Shown piece after piece: positions 8,576 through 17,766 of a stretch of DNA of 64,000 bases (positions are counted from its first letter, which is position 1; each line of letters begins with the position of its first letter). The DNA is taken from the NCBI RefSeq assembly GCF_000969835.1, contig NZ_KQ033914.1:62001-126000 (forward strand), in the 5' to 3' direction. The notes below the pieces were generated by a model, which saw nothing but the letters and a program-made list of their open reading frames with translations, was not told where the DNA came from and made no database searches. The DNA is from Parabacteroides goldsteinii DSM 19448 = WAL 12034 (GTDB lineage: Bacteria; Bacteroidota; Bacteroidia; Bacteroidales; Tannerellaceae). Position numbers and translations under genes: made by a program.

Positions 8576-9490
8576 ATGAAAACAGTGAAAATGAAAAGTG
8601 AAAGCAGTCGCTCCTGGTTTGAAAGACAACATATTCTTTCAATGGAAAAATATATTTCTAAAGAACAATATCAAGGAAAAGACATGTCGGAAATAATTGA
8701 AGAAGTTAATGAAAATCTTTACAGGGGACAATTTCTTGGAATAGAGCATTCATATTCAAAAGCCTTAGAAATATTTTTTAAAGAGAAAGTTCAGGATAGC
8801 AGGGATATTATATTTTGGTGGAATGAGACTTTTTTTCATCTGAATCTTTTGCCGGGAACACGTGCGGGCAAAAGAGATGAAAATGATGGATCTATTCTTT
8901 TTATGATTGAAAAGATATCTTTTACCCAGGAACCTCTTTTTACATATGTCCTATTACAATTGGAACCTAATCTTCAATTGGATATAATTGATACTTATGA
9001 GCGGTATACGGCTAAGGATATCAGGTTTAAAATTTATAGTCGTTCTAAATTTAAGATTGATGGTACTGTAGAACGGGTACCGTGTAGCAATACATGCGAA
9101 GCTATTAATGAATGTTTGCAACTAAAACGTATTCCGGAAGTAACTTATCGTTTTCGCTTGTCTGATTCAAAGGAGAAAATGGATTTTAAAGGAGAAGGTG
9201 TTGATTATCGGGATTTATCTTTTGTAAAAAAATATCCGCATCTGTTCAATGATGATAAACTACCATATAAAGACTTGTTGCATTATATTGGTTATTTAGC
9301 GCCTGCTTGTCGGGATGCTTTTTTATTACAGTGTGCCGGTTTTTTTATGAAGGAGATTATGGATATTCAATATCGTGAAGGATTTCTGAAAAACATGAAA
9401 ATTAGTACAGTTCATAGCCGGACTATCGTTGCAAGGAGAAAGTTAGAAAATATTTTATTGAGAGAGGGATTATTGGGTGGATGCGATTGA
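8576..9490 (+). CDS. Unrecognised protein with a sigma-region-4-like C-terminus
   Basis: 304 residues; I do not recognise residues 1-235, which are mixed alpha/beta, charged and contain no motif I can name. The C-terminus (about 240-300) reads LAPACRDAFLLQC, then a short insert, then KISTVHSRTIVARRKLENIL. This follows the layout of sigma factor region 4 (LP..CR.vF.L, then ISV.TVk.h..rA...L), with an insert in the HTH turn. No region-2 sequence is visible, so a conventional sigma factor is unlikely; a transcription regulator that borrows the region-4 HTH is possible. AT-rich codon use fits the accessory patch it sits in. Confidence 0.45.
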   Translation: MKTVKMKSESSRSWFERQHILSMEKYISKEQYQGKDMSEIIEEVNENLYRGQFLGIEHSYSKALEIFFKEKVQDSRDIIFWWNETFFHLNLLPGTRAGKRDENDGSILFMIEKISFTQEPLFTYVLLQLEPNLQLDIIDTYERYTAKDIRFKIYSRSKFKIDGTVERVPCSNTCEAINECLQLKRIPEVTYRFRLSDSKEKMDFKGEGVDYRDLSFVKKYPHLFNDDKLPYKDLLHYIGYLAPACRDAFLLQCAGFFMKEIMDIQYREGFLKNMKISTVHSRTIVARRKLENILLREGLLGGCD

Positions 9491-9526
9491 GGAATTAAAA
9501 GCAGACAAAGGTTTAGGACAGTAATC

Positions 9527-10336
9527 TTAGGGGGATTGTGGAGCACGAAACTGCCAGAAAGCTACGGCAGCCGCAGCGGCTACGTTGAGTGAATCGACAC
9601 CGGGCGACATAGGGATACGGACTACGTAGTCGGCTTCAGCAATTGTTTCCGGTGGAAGTCCGTCTCCCTCGGTACCCATCACGATAGCCAGCTGGGGTTC
9701 GGTTACCAGGACCGGATCATCAATGGAAATAGAGTTGTCCGTGAGCGCCATGGCTACAGTACGAAATCCCAATTTGCCCAAGTCACTGAGAGAACCATCC
9801 ATCCAAGTCCATGGCACAAGAAAGACTGTTCCCATCGATACTCTGACCGCACGGCGGTTCAACGGGTCACAAGAGTTACGCGTCAGTAATACGGCATCGA
9901 TTCCAAAGGCAGCTGCCGAACGGAAAATGGCACCGATATTGGTTGTATCAACAACTCCGTCGATAACGACGATGCGTCGGGCTTCCCGGCATACCTCTTC
10001 CATGCTGCGTATCGCAGGGCGACGCATGGCACAAAGAACACCTCGTGTCAGAACATAGCCGGTCAATGTAGCAAGTAGTTCTCTGCTACCCGTATAGACA
10101 GGCAGATTACCACAACGTTCAATGATCTCGGAAGCATCCCCTGTGATATGTTTATGCTCACACAAAATGGCTAAAGGTTCAAAGCCTGCGTCCAAAGCTC
10201 TTGTGATAACCTTTGGACTTTCTACGATGAAAATTCCCTTATCAGGCTCGATACGATTGCGCAATTGAGCTTCGGTGAGGGTACAGAACATTTCAACACC
10301 GGGATGAGATAAAGAGGATATTTCGATAACAGGCAT
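9527..10336 (-). CDS. TrmH/SpoU-family RNA 2'-O-methyltransferase
   Basis: 269 residues. The three SPOUT motifs are visible: motif 1 NIGAIFR (133-139), motif 2 MGTEGDGLP (220-228) and motif 3 SPGVDSLNVAAAAAVAFW (244-261), which form the deep trefoil knot that binds S-adenosylmethionine. The N-terminal part (about 20-100, FIVESPKVITRALDAGFEP) is the L30e-like substrate-binding domain of rRNA/tRNA methyltransferases. The family transfers a methyl to ribose 2'-OH; the target nucleoside is not identifiable. Monocistronic, convergent with the preceding gene. Confidence 0.88.
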   Translation of the reverse strand: MPVIEISSLSHPGVEMFCTLTEAQLRNRIEPDKGIFIVESPKVITRALDAGFEPLAILCEHKHITGDASEIIERCGNLPVYTGSRELLATLTGYVLTRGVLCAMRRPAIRSMEEVCREARRIVVIDGVVDTTNIGAIFRSAAAFGIDAVLLTRNSCDPLNRRAVRVSMGTVFLVPWTWMDGSLSDLGKLGFRTVAMALTDNSISIDDPVLVTEPQLAIVMGTEGDGLPPETIAEADYVVRIPMSPGVDSLNVAAAAAVAFWQFRAPQSP

Positions 10337-10417
10337 ATTCTTATTTATAACTTTCGGTTAGACATACAATCGTTTTATTCATATAACAGGTCGTTTTAAC
10401 AGGCATTAAACAAGTCT

Positions 10418-11449
10418 TTAATAAATAGCGACTTTGATGACGCCGTCCAGTTTGTTTTCGAAAACACGATATGCCTCCTCTATCTCGTTCAACGGAAAGT
10501 GGTGGGTGATAAGAGGAGTGGTATCTATCTTACCTTCCTCAATCAGTCTGAGAATCTCTGCACAGTCACAGCCGTCTACTCCACCTGTTTTGAAAATCAA
10601 ATTCTTACCATACATATCAGGTAAAGGGAAAAGCAGAGGTTTGTCGTAAAGAGCCACAATAGTGACTATCGCATTGGGACGAGCGCACTCCCACGCCATC
10701 CGGAAGCTATCTTCAGTTCCCGCCACTTCCAGAACAACATCAGCTCCGCCGTGATCACTGTTTTTGAGTACAAACTCTTTGCAGTTATCAGGTGTCGTTA
10801 TCCGTACCTCGGGATAATGTTCACGGACAAACTGAATCCTCTCGGGAGACTTTTCACAGACAATGATACGCTTCGGATTCTTCAGCATCGAGCAGAGCAA
10901 AGTGCAAATACCGGTAGGACCGGCACCAATGATGAGGACAGTGTCTTTCTCTGTAATCTCTGAGATACGAGTTGCCCAGAAACCAGTGGCAAGTACATCA
11001 CCGACAAACAGAGCCTGTTCATCACTGACCGTATCGGGGATACGATTCAGCCCTTGATCGGCATAGGGTACTCTGACATATTTCGCCTGTCCGCCGTCGA
11101 TACGGCAACCTAAGGCCCAACCACCGTTGGGATCGGTACAGTTATTGACATATCCGTGGTGACAAAAGAAACACTCCCCGCAGAAAGTCTCGACATTCAC
11201 AGTCACTCTGTCGCCGGGTCTGACTGATGTGACATCAGTTCCCACTTCCTCCACGACACCTACCATCTCATGTCCGATTGTTGTTCCGGGTACTGCACGC
11301 GGTACACTACCGTGCTTGATATGCAGGTCGCTGGTGCAGATGCTGCCAAGAGTCACACGTACGATTGCATCCCGTGTATCCGTAATTTTTGGTTCCGGTT
11401 TGTCTCGTAATTCAAATTTACCTTGTTCAATATATGTGTATGCAAGCAT
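10418..11449 (-). CDS. Zinc-dependent medium-chain alcohol dehydrogenase
   Basis: 343 residues. Catalytic zinc ligands: Cys38 (GSICTSD) and His60-Glu61 (GHE). Structural zinc ligands: Cys90, Cys93, Cys96 and Cys104. A GroES-like N-terminal domain is followed by a Rossmann fold with GAGPTG at 175-180. Members oxidise alcohols or polyols with NAD(P); the closest feel is the secondary-alcohol/polyol or threonine-dehydrogenase-like branch, but the substrate is not determinable. It has a promoter box at 11487-11494 and stands alone. Confidence 0.85.
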   Translation of the reverse strand: MLAYTYIEQGKFELRDKPEPKITDTRDAIVRVTLGSICTSDLHIKHGSVPRAVPGTTIGHEMVGVVEEVGTDVTSVRPGDRVTVNVETFCGECFFCHHGYVNNCTDPNGGWALGCRIDGGQAKYVRVPYADQGLNRIPDTVSDEQALFVGDVLATGFWATRISEITEKDTVLIIGAGPTGICTLLCSMLKNPKRIIVCEKSPERIQFVREHYPEVRITTPDNCKEFVLKNSDHGGADVVLEVAGTEDSFRMAWECARPNAIVTIVALYDKPLLFPLPDMYGKNLIFKTGGVDGCDCAEILRLIEEGKIDTTPLITHHFPLNEIEEAYRVFENKLDGVIKVAIY

Positions 11450-11486
11450 AATAATCTCTTTGTTAATTAATCGATTCTATCTACCG

Positions 11487-11494
11487 CAAAGATA
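11487..11494 (-). promoter_or_regulatory. -7 box for the alcohol dehydrogenase gene
   Basis: TATCTTTG on the minus strand, 37 bp upstream of the ATG at 11449. Confidence 0.55.
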
Positions 11495-11575
11495 GTTATT
11501 TCATCAACTGCAATCATGTGTTTCGAATGCCTTAATAATTATTGATGATATATGGAAATCGTTGGGAATTATTAC

Positions 11576-12970
11576 CTATTTCCCGATGCAAAACTTCCCG
11601 AAAATATTCCCCAATATTTCATCATTACTAATCTGTCCCGTAATTTCTCCAAGATAATGCATACATTCCCTGATATCCTGGCTTAGGAAGTCACCGGAGA
11701 TATTCATTTCCAGGCCGTTGATTACACGGAGGATGGCTTCGTGGGCTTTTGTTAGGGCTTCGTAGTGGCGGATGTTTGTGACGATGACGTCGTTTTGAGA
11801 TACTTCGGGTAAAGCGGCGGCCTGGATCAGATGCTGCTTGAGTACTTCGGTATTTTCCTGTTGTTTGGCGGAAATGTATATGCGGTCAGCTGGAATATTG
11901 TTAAGCAATTGTTGCTTGAGCTCCAGTTCATCGGACGAAAGCAAGTCGGATTTGTTGAAAACAAGGATTACCTTTTTGTCTTCTGCTTTCGGGATAATCA
12001 CTTTAGCCAGTTCTTCAATCTGTTCCGCCGGAGTGTTCAGGTCGATTACCCAAAGGACGATGGATGCCTGGCGGAGCTTTTGAAAAGTGCGTTCGATACC
12101 AAGGCTTTCAATGGTATCGTTGGTTTCGCGGATTCCGGCCGTGTCGATAAAGCGGAAAGTCACTCCTGAGAGATTGATCGTATCTTCTATCACATCGCGG
12201 GTTGTTCCGTGGATGTCGGAAACGATGGCACGTTCCTCACCGACGAGTAAATTGAGCAAGGTTGATTTACCGGCATTTGTCTCTCCGATAATGGCAACCG
12301 GAATACCGTTTTTGATGGCGTTTCCGACACTGAATGAATCAGCCAGTTTGCGGATCAGTTGTTCGATGCCAGTTGCCAGTTGCTTCAGATTGGTGCGGTC
12401 GGCGAACTCGACGTCTTCTTCACTGAAATCAAGCTCCAGCTCGATCAATGAAGTGAAATCGAGTAGTTGACTGCGCAGTTTGGTCAATTCATTACTGAAA
12501 CCGCCACGCATCTGGTTAATAGCCAGTTTGTGCATACCGGCTGATGTGGATGCGATCAGGTCGGCTACAGCTTCTGCCTGGCTCAGGTCCATCTTTCCGT
12601 TCAGGAAAGCACGTTGTGTATATTCTCCGGGGAGTGCAGAACGGCATCCCTTTTCAATCAGTAACTGAAGGATCTGTTGCTGGATATAAACCGAACCATG
12701 ACAAGTAATCTCGACAGTGTCTTCTCCTGTAAATGAATGAGGAGCGCGAAAGAGGGCGATAAGTACATCGTCGATCAACTCTTCCCCGCGGCGGATACTA
12801 CCGTAGCGTAAGGTATAGGCTTTTTGGTTCTGAAGATTCTTTCCCTCGATCTTAGGCGTGAAGATTGTGTCACAAATTGTTATAGCCTCAGTGCCGGATA
12901 CACGGATAACAGCTACGCCTCCGGCTCCGGGGGCTGTCGATATGGCACAGATTGTTTCTTGATTAATCAT
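11576..12970 (-). CDS. mnmE: tRNA modification GTPase MnmE
   Basis: 464 residues, the usual length. N-terminal tetrahydrofolate-binding domain begins ETICAISTAPGAGGVAVIRVSG; a helical domain hosts a Ras-like G domain with G1 GETNAGKST near 226-234, the DTAGI G3 motif and NKSD G4, and the protein ends in the conserved CIGK. With MnmG it makes the cmnm5U34 wobble modification. All key residues are present. Downstream of the DUF362 gene with 71 bp between, which hold an iterated-repeat hairpin. Confidence 0.97.
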   Translation of the reverse strand: MINQETICAISTAPGAGGVAVIRVSGTEAITICDTIFTPKIEGKNLQNQKAYTLRYGSIRRGEELIDDVLIALFRAPHSFTGEDTVEITCHGSVYIQQQILQLLIEKGCRSALPGEYTQRAFLNGKMDLSQAEAVADLIASTSAGMHKLAINQMRGGFSNELTKLRSQLLDFTSLIELELDFSEEDVEFADRTNLKQLATGIEQLIRKLADSFSVGNAIKNGIPVAIIGETNAGKSTLLNLLVGEERAIVSDIHGTTRDVIEDTINLSGVTFRFIDTAGIRETNDTIESLGIERTFQKLRQASIVLWVIDLNTPAEQIEELAKVIIPKAEDKKVILVFNKSDLLSSDELELKQQLLNNIPADRIYISAKQQENTEVLKQHLIQAAALPEVSQNDVIVTNIRHYEALTKAHEAILRVINGLEMNISGDFLSQDIRECMHYLGEITGQISNDEILGNIFGKFCIGK

Positions 12971-12976
12971 ATATTA

Positions 12977-13036
12977 GTTGACAGTTGACAGTTGACAGTT
13001 GACAGAGATACCAGTGACAAAACTGTCAACTGTCAG
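12977..13036. repeat. GTTGACA tandem repeat facing its inverted copy (intergenic hairpin)
   Basis: Four head-to-tail copies of GTTGACA occupy 12977-13004. After 17 bases, AACTGTCAACTGTCAG (13021-13036) is the reverse complement of about two copies, so a stem of 14 or more bases can form in several registers. It fills the gap between the DUF362 gene and mnmE. Function unknown. Confidence 0.8.
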
Positions 13037-13041
13037 CTAAG

Positions 13042-14163
13042 TTATACGGTTATTAGTTCATATTCCTGAGTTCCCAGTCCGATTTTTTCGGCATGTTCCA
13101 GTCCGGCCTGCCAGTTGGTTTCCGGGTGCATGATGTGGAATTTGTCGCATCCTTCCAAATGGTCGTGATGAGGCGAATCCGAAAGGCGGTTGCCGGTCTC
13201 CAGGATCGGAGCATTGATGACTATATCGGCACAGGCTTTATCCAAAGCTACCGGGTCGAATGATGCGGCGATACCCAGGTCGGGAACGATGGCGGCATCA
13301 TTATGATTCCAGCAATCGCATTCGGGAGAGACATTCATGATAAAACTGATATGGAAATTCGGTTTATCGAGTAGTACCGCTTTTGAATATTCGGCAATTT
13401 TATAGTTGAGCCGTTCTGATGTGTCTCCATCACCCATGACCGCTGCGTCATATTGACAAAGAGCAACACACTGGCCGCAACCGACACATTTCTCATAGTC
13501 GATTGTTGCTATTTTGCTGCCATCCAGGTGAATGGCGTCATGAGCGCAGTGTTTTACACAGATATTACAACTTTTACAGTTTTCGCGGGCTACGATCGGT
13601 TGGGAGGCTGAATGTAATTCCAGCTTACCTCCGACACTGGCGCAACCCATGCCCAGGTTTTTCAAAGCACCGCCGAAACCTGTCTGTTCATGTCCTTTGA
13701 AGTGGTTCATGGTCAATACAATATCTGCATCGACGATGGCAGCTCCGATCTTTGGTGCTTTACAATATTCACCGTTTATTTCTATTTCGCGGTAATCTGT
13801 CCCTTTTAGTCCGTCTGCGATAATCACTTCACATTTGGCTGAGATAGGGTTGAAACCATTTTCCATGGCGCTCTCCAGATGATCTACGGCATTCGAACGG
13901 CGGCCGGAATATAATGTGTTGCAATCTGTAAGAAAGGGTTTTGCCCCTAATGAACGAAGCAAAGTAGCCATGCGAGCGGCATAATTGGGACGGATGTAAG
14001 CCAGGTTCCCCGGTTCTCCGAAATGAATCTTAATTGCTACAAACTGATTCTTAAAATCAATGTTTGTAATGCCGGCGCGCTTAACAAGACGCTCCATTTT
14101 ATCCAGCAAGTTACTGGATGGAGTTGTGCGAAGATTAGTAAAGTAAACTTTTGATTTGTCCAT
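13042..14163 (-). CDS. DUF362-domain protein with two 4Fe-4S clusters
   Basis: 373 residues from the ATG at 14163; a longer frame to 14184 exists, but MDKSKVYFT fits the family start and leaves room for the promoter box at 14186-14193. Residues about 1-180 are the DUF362 domain. Two ferredoxin-type motifs follow: CKSCNICVKHC and CVGCGQCVALC, each binding a 4Fe-4S cluster. A role in electron transfer is expected; partners are unknown. No signal peptide, so cytoplasmic. Confidence 0.85.
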   Translation of the reverse strand: MDKSKVYFTNLRTTPSSNLLDKMERLVKRAGITNIDFKNQFVAIKIHFGEPGNLAYIRPNYAARMATLLRSLGAKPFLTDCNTLYSGRRSNAVDHLESAMENGFNPISAKCEVIIADGLKGTDYREIEINGEYCKAPKIGAAIVDADIVLTMNHFKGHEQTGFGGALKNLGMGCASVGGKLELHSASQPIVARENCKSCNICVKHCAHDAIHLDGSKIATIDYEKCVGCGQCVALCQYDAAVMGDGDTSERLNYKIAEYSKAVLLDKPNFHISFIMNVSPECDCWNHNDAAIVPDLGIAASFDPVALDKACADIVINAPILETGNRLSDSPHHDHLEGCDKFHIMHPETNWQAGLEHAEKIGLGTQEYELITV

Positions 14164-14185
14164 TCTCTTATTGGTTTTTGTCATG

Positions 14186-14193
14186 CAAATTTA
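14186..14193 (-). promoter_or_regulatory. -7 box for the DUF362 ferredoxin gene
   Basis: TAAATTTG on the minus strand, 22 bp upstream of the ATG at 14163. This position argues against the longer start at 14184, which would leave no leader. Confidence 0.45.
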
Positions 14194-14216
14194 CATGTTT
14201 ATTTATCATAATGTAT

Positions 14217-14224
14217 TACATTTG
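14217..14224 (+). promoter_or_regulatory. -7 box for the AAA ATPase gene
   Basis: TACATTTG, 18 bp upstream of the ATG at 14243, divergent to the box at 14186-14193. Confidence 0.5.
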
Positions 14225-14242
14225 TATCAAATAGTTTAGTTT

Positions 14243-15427
14243 ATGGACATATACCAAGTAAACCATCAGCAATTACTGAAGGGGATAAGATGCAATTTTC
14301 AGCGATATCTTTATAAACAGATACAGTGGGATGATCGTCTGATTGGAATTTTTGGCTCGCAAGGTGTCGGGAAAACAACCTTGTTGCTGCAACGGATAAA
14401 ACAGGCTTTCGATGATTCGGATAAAGCCTTGTATTTGAATCTGGACAGCATTCTTTTTCAACGGGAAAAAATGGTCAACGTGGCTATGCAGTTCTATAAG
14501 GAGGGAGGTACGCATCTGTTTTTGGACAGCGTGCACCGTTATGCCGATTGGATGGCGGAGACCAGGAAGTTGTTGGAACGTTGTCCGAATCTGAATATTG
14601 TTTTTGCTTCTTCTTCGTTACTTCCGGTTTCAAAAGTGAAGAAAGGATTTAAGAACCAAGTGTCTTGTTATACATTAGCAGCCATGTCGTTCCGGGAATA
14701 TCTTTCTTATGAGTGTGTACTGGATTTGCCTCCGGTTTCTCTGGATGATTTGCTGGAAAACCATGTGGAAATATCGAGGAATGTGAACGATCAGATTGTC
14801 GTTGCCCCTATCTTCCGTAACTATCTGGAACATGGTTGTTATCCGTTTTATTGGGATGATCCGGATGCATTTCCATTTCGTTTGCAGGACCGGGTGAGAG
14901 AGATGGTCGATGTTGATCTGCCGCCTCTTTATCCATTGGAATATCGGGAATTGAAGGATATTAAAAGGCTAATGATGTCTATTTCCGGCCAGATACCCGA
15001 TGTGGCTGACGTTGCCGACTTGGCTACTCAGTTGAAGTTGGAGCGGACGGATGTCAAGCGGTATTTTGATTATCTGACGGATGCGGTTTGCATAAGATAT
15101 TACCAGTCCAAAAGGCAGGTCCAGAATCGTCTTCAGAAAACTTATATGGGTAATACCAATTTATTGATGGCTTTTGAAGAGGATGTGAATGACCGTGTGG
15201 TACTGGGAGAGACTTTCTTTGTCGATCAGTTATCGAATTTTGCGACCATTGAGTTGTTTGAGAATAATGACTTTCTGATAAACGACAAATATATTTTCAT
15301 GGTTGGCGATCCGTTGATGGATTATGATCGGATCAAAGAGTTGGATAATGCTTTTGCCGCTATCTACGGTCAACCTAAAAGTCAGAACAACAAACTCCCG
15401 ATCTGGTTGTTGGGACTTTGTTATTGA
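14243..15427 (+). CDS. AAA_14-type ATPase
   Basis: 394 residues. Walker A GSQGVGKTT spans about 38-46 and Walker B is HLFLDSVHRY near 99-108; a sensor-like FASSS follows. The C-terminal half (about 200-390) includes a winged-helix-like segment (DVADLATQLKLERTDVKRYF). This layout is common for AAA ATPases of the AAA_14/DUF4143 group in Bacteroidetes, usually of unknown role. Its stop overlaps the ATG of the nitroreductase gene (TGATG), suggesting coupling. Confidence 0.75.
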   Translation: MDIYQVNHQQLLKGIRCNFQRYLYKQIQWDDRLIGIFGSQGVGKTTLLLQRIKQAFDDSDKALYLNLDSILFQREKMVNVAMQFYKEGGTHLFLDSVHRYADWMAETRKLLERCPNLNIVFASSSLLPVSKVKKGFKNQVSCYTLAAMSFREYLSYECVLDLPPVSLDDLLENHVEISRNVNDQIVVAPIFRNYLEHGCYPFYWDDPDAFPFRLQDRVREMVDVDLPPLYPLEYRELKDIKRLMMSISGQIPDVADVADLATQLKLERTDVKRYFDYLTDAVCIRYYQSKRQVQNRLQKTYMGNTNLLMAFEEDVNDRVVLGETFFVDQLSNFATIELFENNDFLINDKYIFMVGDPLMDYDRIKELDNAFAAIYGQPKSQNNKLPIWLLGLCY

Positions 15428-16197
15428 TGGATTTCTTATTAAGTATAGATATGATAGATATAATGAAAAATCGTAGGACTATCCGCAAATATACAGAGCA
15501 GGATATTCCCGAAGAGTTGTTGAATGAATTGCTGGAAGTGGCAGCCCGTGCTTCCAATACCGGTAATATGCAGTTATACAGTGTGGTTGTTACCCGTGAC
15601 CAGTCCAATAAGGAGAAACTGGCCCCGGCTCATTTTAATCAGCCAATGATTACGACGGCTCCGGTAGTGTTGACTTTCTGTGCCGATGCCAACCGTTTTG
15701 TGAAATGGGCGGAACAGCGGAAAGCGGAAGCTGGATTTGATAATTTGCAGACTTTCATTGCTTCTACAATTGATGCGATGTTGTTTGCACAAGCTTTCTG
15801 TGATGCGGCTGAAGAGAAAGGTTTGGGTATCTGCTATTTGGGGACGACTGCCTATAATGCCGATAAAATTATCGAAGCGTTGTCTTTACCCCGTCTCGTT
15901 GTGCCTATCGTTACTGTAACTGTCGGTTATCCGGCTATGCCGTTGCCGGAACAGGTGGAACGACTCCCTTTGGCTGCCGTGGTTCATCAGGAGGCTTATG
16001 TAGATTATACTCCGGATATGATAGACGAATTATATGGTGAAAAGGAAGCACTGGAAGTCAATAAACAGTTTGTGAAAGAGAACAATAAGGAAACACTGGC
16101 ACAGGTGTTTACCGATGTTCGTTATACGAAAAAGAATAATGAGTATTTCTCCGAAGTGCTGTTGAAGGTTTTAAAAGATCAGGGATTTATGAAATGA
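15427..16197 (+). CDS. Nitroreductase-family flavoprotein
   Basis: 256 residues from the ATG at 15427, which overlaps the upstream stop; an ATG at 15451 or 15463 is also possible. The start KNRRTIRKY is the FMN-binding signature of NfsA/FRase-type nitroreductases, and GLGICYLGT near 130 fits the dimer/FMN loop. The C-terminal 50 residues extend beyond the core fold. Expected to be an FMN-dependent NAD(P)H oxidoreductase; substrate unknown. Its 3' end overlaps the convergent rpiA by 11 bp. Confidence 0.82.
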   Translation: MDFLLSIDMIDIMKNRRTIRKYTEQDIPEELLNELLEVAARASNTGNMQLYSVVVTRDQSNKEKLAPAHFNQPMITTAPVVLTFCADANRFVKWAEQRKAEAGFDNLQTFIASTIDAMLFAQAFCDAAEEKGLGICYLGTTAYNADKIIEALSLPRLVVPIVTVTVGYPAMPLPEQVERLPLAAVVHQEAYVDYTPDMIDELYGEKEALEVNKQFVKENNKETLAQVFTDVRYTKKNNEYFSEVLLKVLKDQGFMK

Positions 16198-16882
16198 TGT
16201 TTACTTCATAGTGCATAAAAAGTCCGCTTTCTATCACACCTGTGATGGACTTGATTGCATTCTCCAGGTTGTCGGGTATATTGTCGAACCAGACATCGAG
16301 TATCAGGTTCCCGTTTTCGGTGATTATCGGACCGTCTTTGCCTTGTGCCATCCGAAGTTTTATGTCAACCGGACTTAATGACCGGAGAGCTTGGTCTGCA
16401 TGTATCAATGCATCCGGAAAGATTTCTACCGGAACGGGGAAACGGGAACCCAGCTTCGAAACCATTTTGGAAGGATCAGCAATAATGAAGGTTTGCGGGC
16501 TGGAACTAATCAATAGTTTTTCTTTGAACATGGCACCGCCACGTCCTTTGATCATATTATGATTGGGATCGATTTCGTCCGCCCCGTCAAAAGTCCAGTT
16601 CGGTTTGTGTTCAAGCAGACTTGTCAGGGGGATACCGAGTTTGGCACAAGTCATCTTTATCTCCTGAGAAGTAGGAATGGCATGGATATGTAACTGTTCG
16701 GTCCGGATACGGTCGGCTATTTTTAAGAGTGCCAGATAAGCCGTTGAGCCTGAACCTACGCCGATAATGTCGCCGTCTTTTACCATAGAGGCGATCTTGT
16801 CGGCTACTTTTTGTTTTTCTTCCCGGTTGGAAATCTCTTTACCCCATTCCAACGAATCGATGATTGTTTTCTCCCAGTCCAT
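16187..16882 (-). CDS. rpiA: Ribose-5-phosphate isomerase A
   Basis: 231 residues. GVGSGSTA (41-48), DGADEID (99-105, with the catalytic acid Asp/Glu region) and KGRGGA (112-117) are the RpiA signatures. Interconverts ribose-5-phosphate and ribulose-5-phosphate in the pentose phosphate pathway. It lies 10 bp downstream of a nucleoside phosphorylase gene, which would feed ribose phosphate from nucleosides, a sensible pairing. Confidence 0.95.
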   Translation of the reverse strand: MDWEKTIIDSLEWGKEISNREEKQKVADKIASMVKDGDIIGVGSGSTAYLALLKIADRIRTEQLHIHAIPTSQEIKMTCAKLGIPLTSLLEHKPNWTFDGADEIDPNHNMIKGRGGAMFKEKLLISSSPQTFIIADPSKMVSKLGSRFPVPVEIFPDALIHADQALRSLSPVDIKLRMAQGKDGPIITENGNLILDVWFDNIPDNLENAIKSITGVIESGLFMHYEVNIIS

Positions 16883-16892
16883 AATGTGTTGA

Positions 16893-17762
16893 TCAGATGC
16901 GTTCTAATACTGTTTCAATCAATCCGGTTAATGAACCTTTATAATTGGTGTTCATGTTCTTGTCTACCCGGCCGGCAATGATGCAGCAGACTGTCATGGC
17001 GCGATGTCCCATCAGGGCGGCAAGACCGGCAAGCGAAGAACTTTCCATCTCGAAGTTCGTGATTTGTCTTCCATTATAATTGAATGCTTCAATCTTTTCA
17101 TTCAATTTGGGGTCGGCGAGAGGCAGACGAAGTTCACGGCCCTGCGGTCCATAAAATCCGTTTGCAGCTATCGTTACGCCACGGATAATATTGTTTCCGG
17201 TGATTTGTTCGATCAGGGAATGATCGGCTGGTACGACATAAGGAGAAAGGCCGGAAAGTTTCCAGTCCAATTGTTCCTTCAAAGCTGCCTCAAAAGCAGT
17301 ATCCCTGACACGTTCGGTGTTTGCATAGAAGTAAATGACACCGTCGAAACCGATAGATTTTTCAGCGGCAACGTACGTACCGACAGGAACAAACGGTTGC
17401 AGACCTCCCGATGTCCCGACACGAACCAAAGTCAATTGTTTGAATGCTGGTTTTACGGTACGGGTAGAGAAGTCGATATTGGCCAGTGCATCCAGCTCGT
17501 TCAGTACAATATCTATATTGTCCGTTCCGATGCCGTGGGATACAACTGTGATACGCTTTTCTTTATAGGTACCGGTTATGGAGTGAAACTCCCGGCTGGA
17601 CACTTCGCATTCTTGTGTGTCGAAGTAAGAAGCAACGGTTGAAACCCTGTCGGGGTCGCCTACCAGGACTACTCTGTCTGCCAGCTGTTCCGGCTTAAGA
17701 TGCAGATGGAAGGCGCTTCCATCTGCATTTATAATTAATTCGGATTCGGGAATTACTCTCAT
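16893..17762 (-). CDS. Nucleoside phosphorylase (uridine phosphorylase-like)
   Basis: 289 residues from the ATG at 17762; the frame is open further back, but that would run into floA. Motifs of the PNP/UDP family: VVLVGDPDRV near 32-41 (phosphate loop), THIS-type SHGIGTDNI, VRVGTSGG near 124-131 and NFEMESSSL near 238-246, the nucleoside-binding segment. Splits a nucleoside with phosphate into base and ribose-1-phosphate; NFEMES favours uridine phosphorylase. Four bases after floA and 10 before rpiA, so probably one operon. Confidence 0.9.
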   Translation of the reverse strand: MRVIPESELIINADGSAFHLHLKPEQLADRVVLVGDPDRVSTVASYFDTQECEVSSREFHSITGTYKEKRITVVSHGIGTDNIDIVLNELDALANIDFSTRTVKPAFKQLTLVRVGTSGGLQPFVPVGTYVAAEKSIGFDGVIYFYANTERVRDTAFEAALKEQLDWKLSGLSPYVVPADHSLIEQITGNNIIRGVTIAANGFYGPQGRELRLPLADPKLNEKIEAFNYNGRQITNFEMESSSLAGLAALMGHRAMTVCCIIAGRVDKNMNTNYKGSLTGLIETVLERI

Positions 17763-17766
17763 CTGA

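Noticed and set aside
8576..9490. Conventional ECF sigma factor
   Set aside because: No region 2 is visible, and the region-4-like part contains an insert; only a resemblance is claimed.
12977..13004. Possible CRISPR-like or iteron origin
   Set aside because: Only four 7-bp units without spacers, and no replication initiator gene nearby; the inverted partner makes a hairpin more likely.
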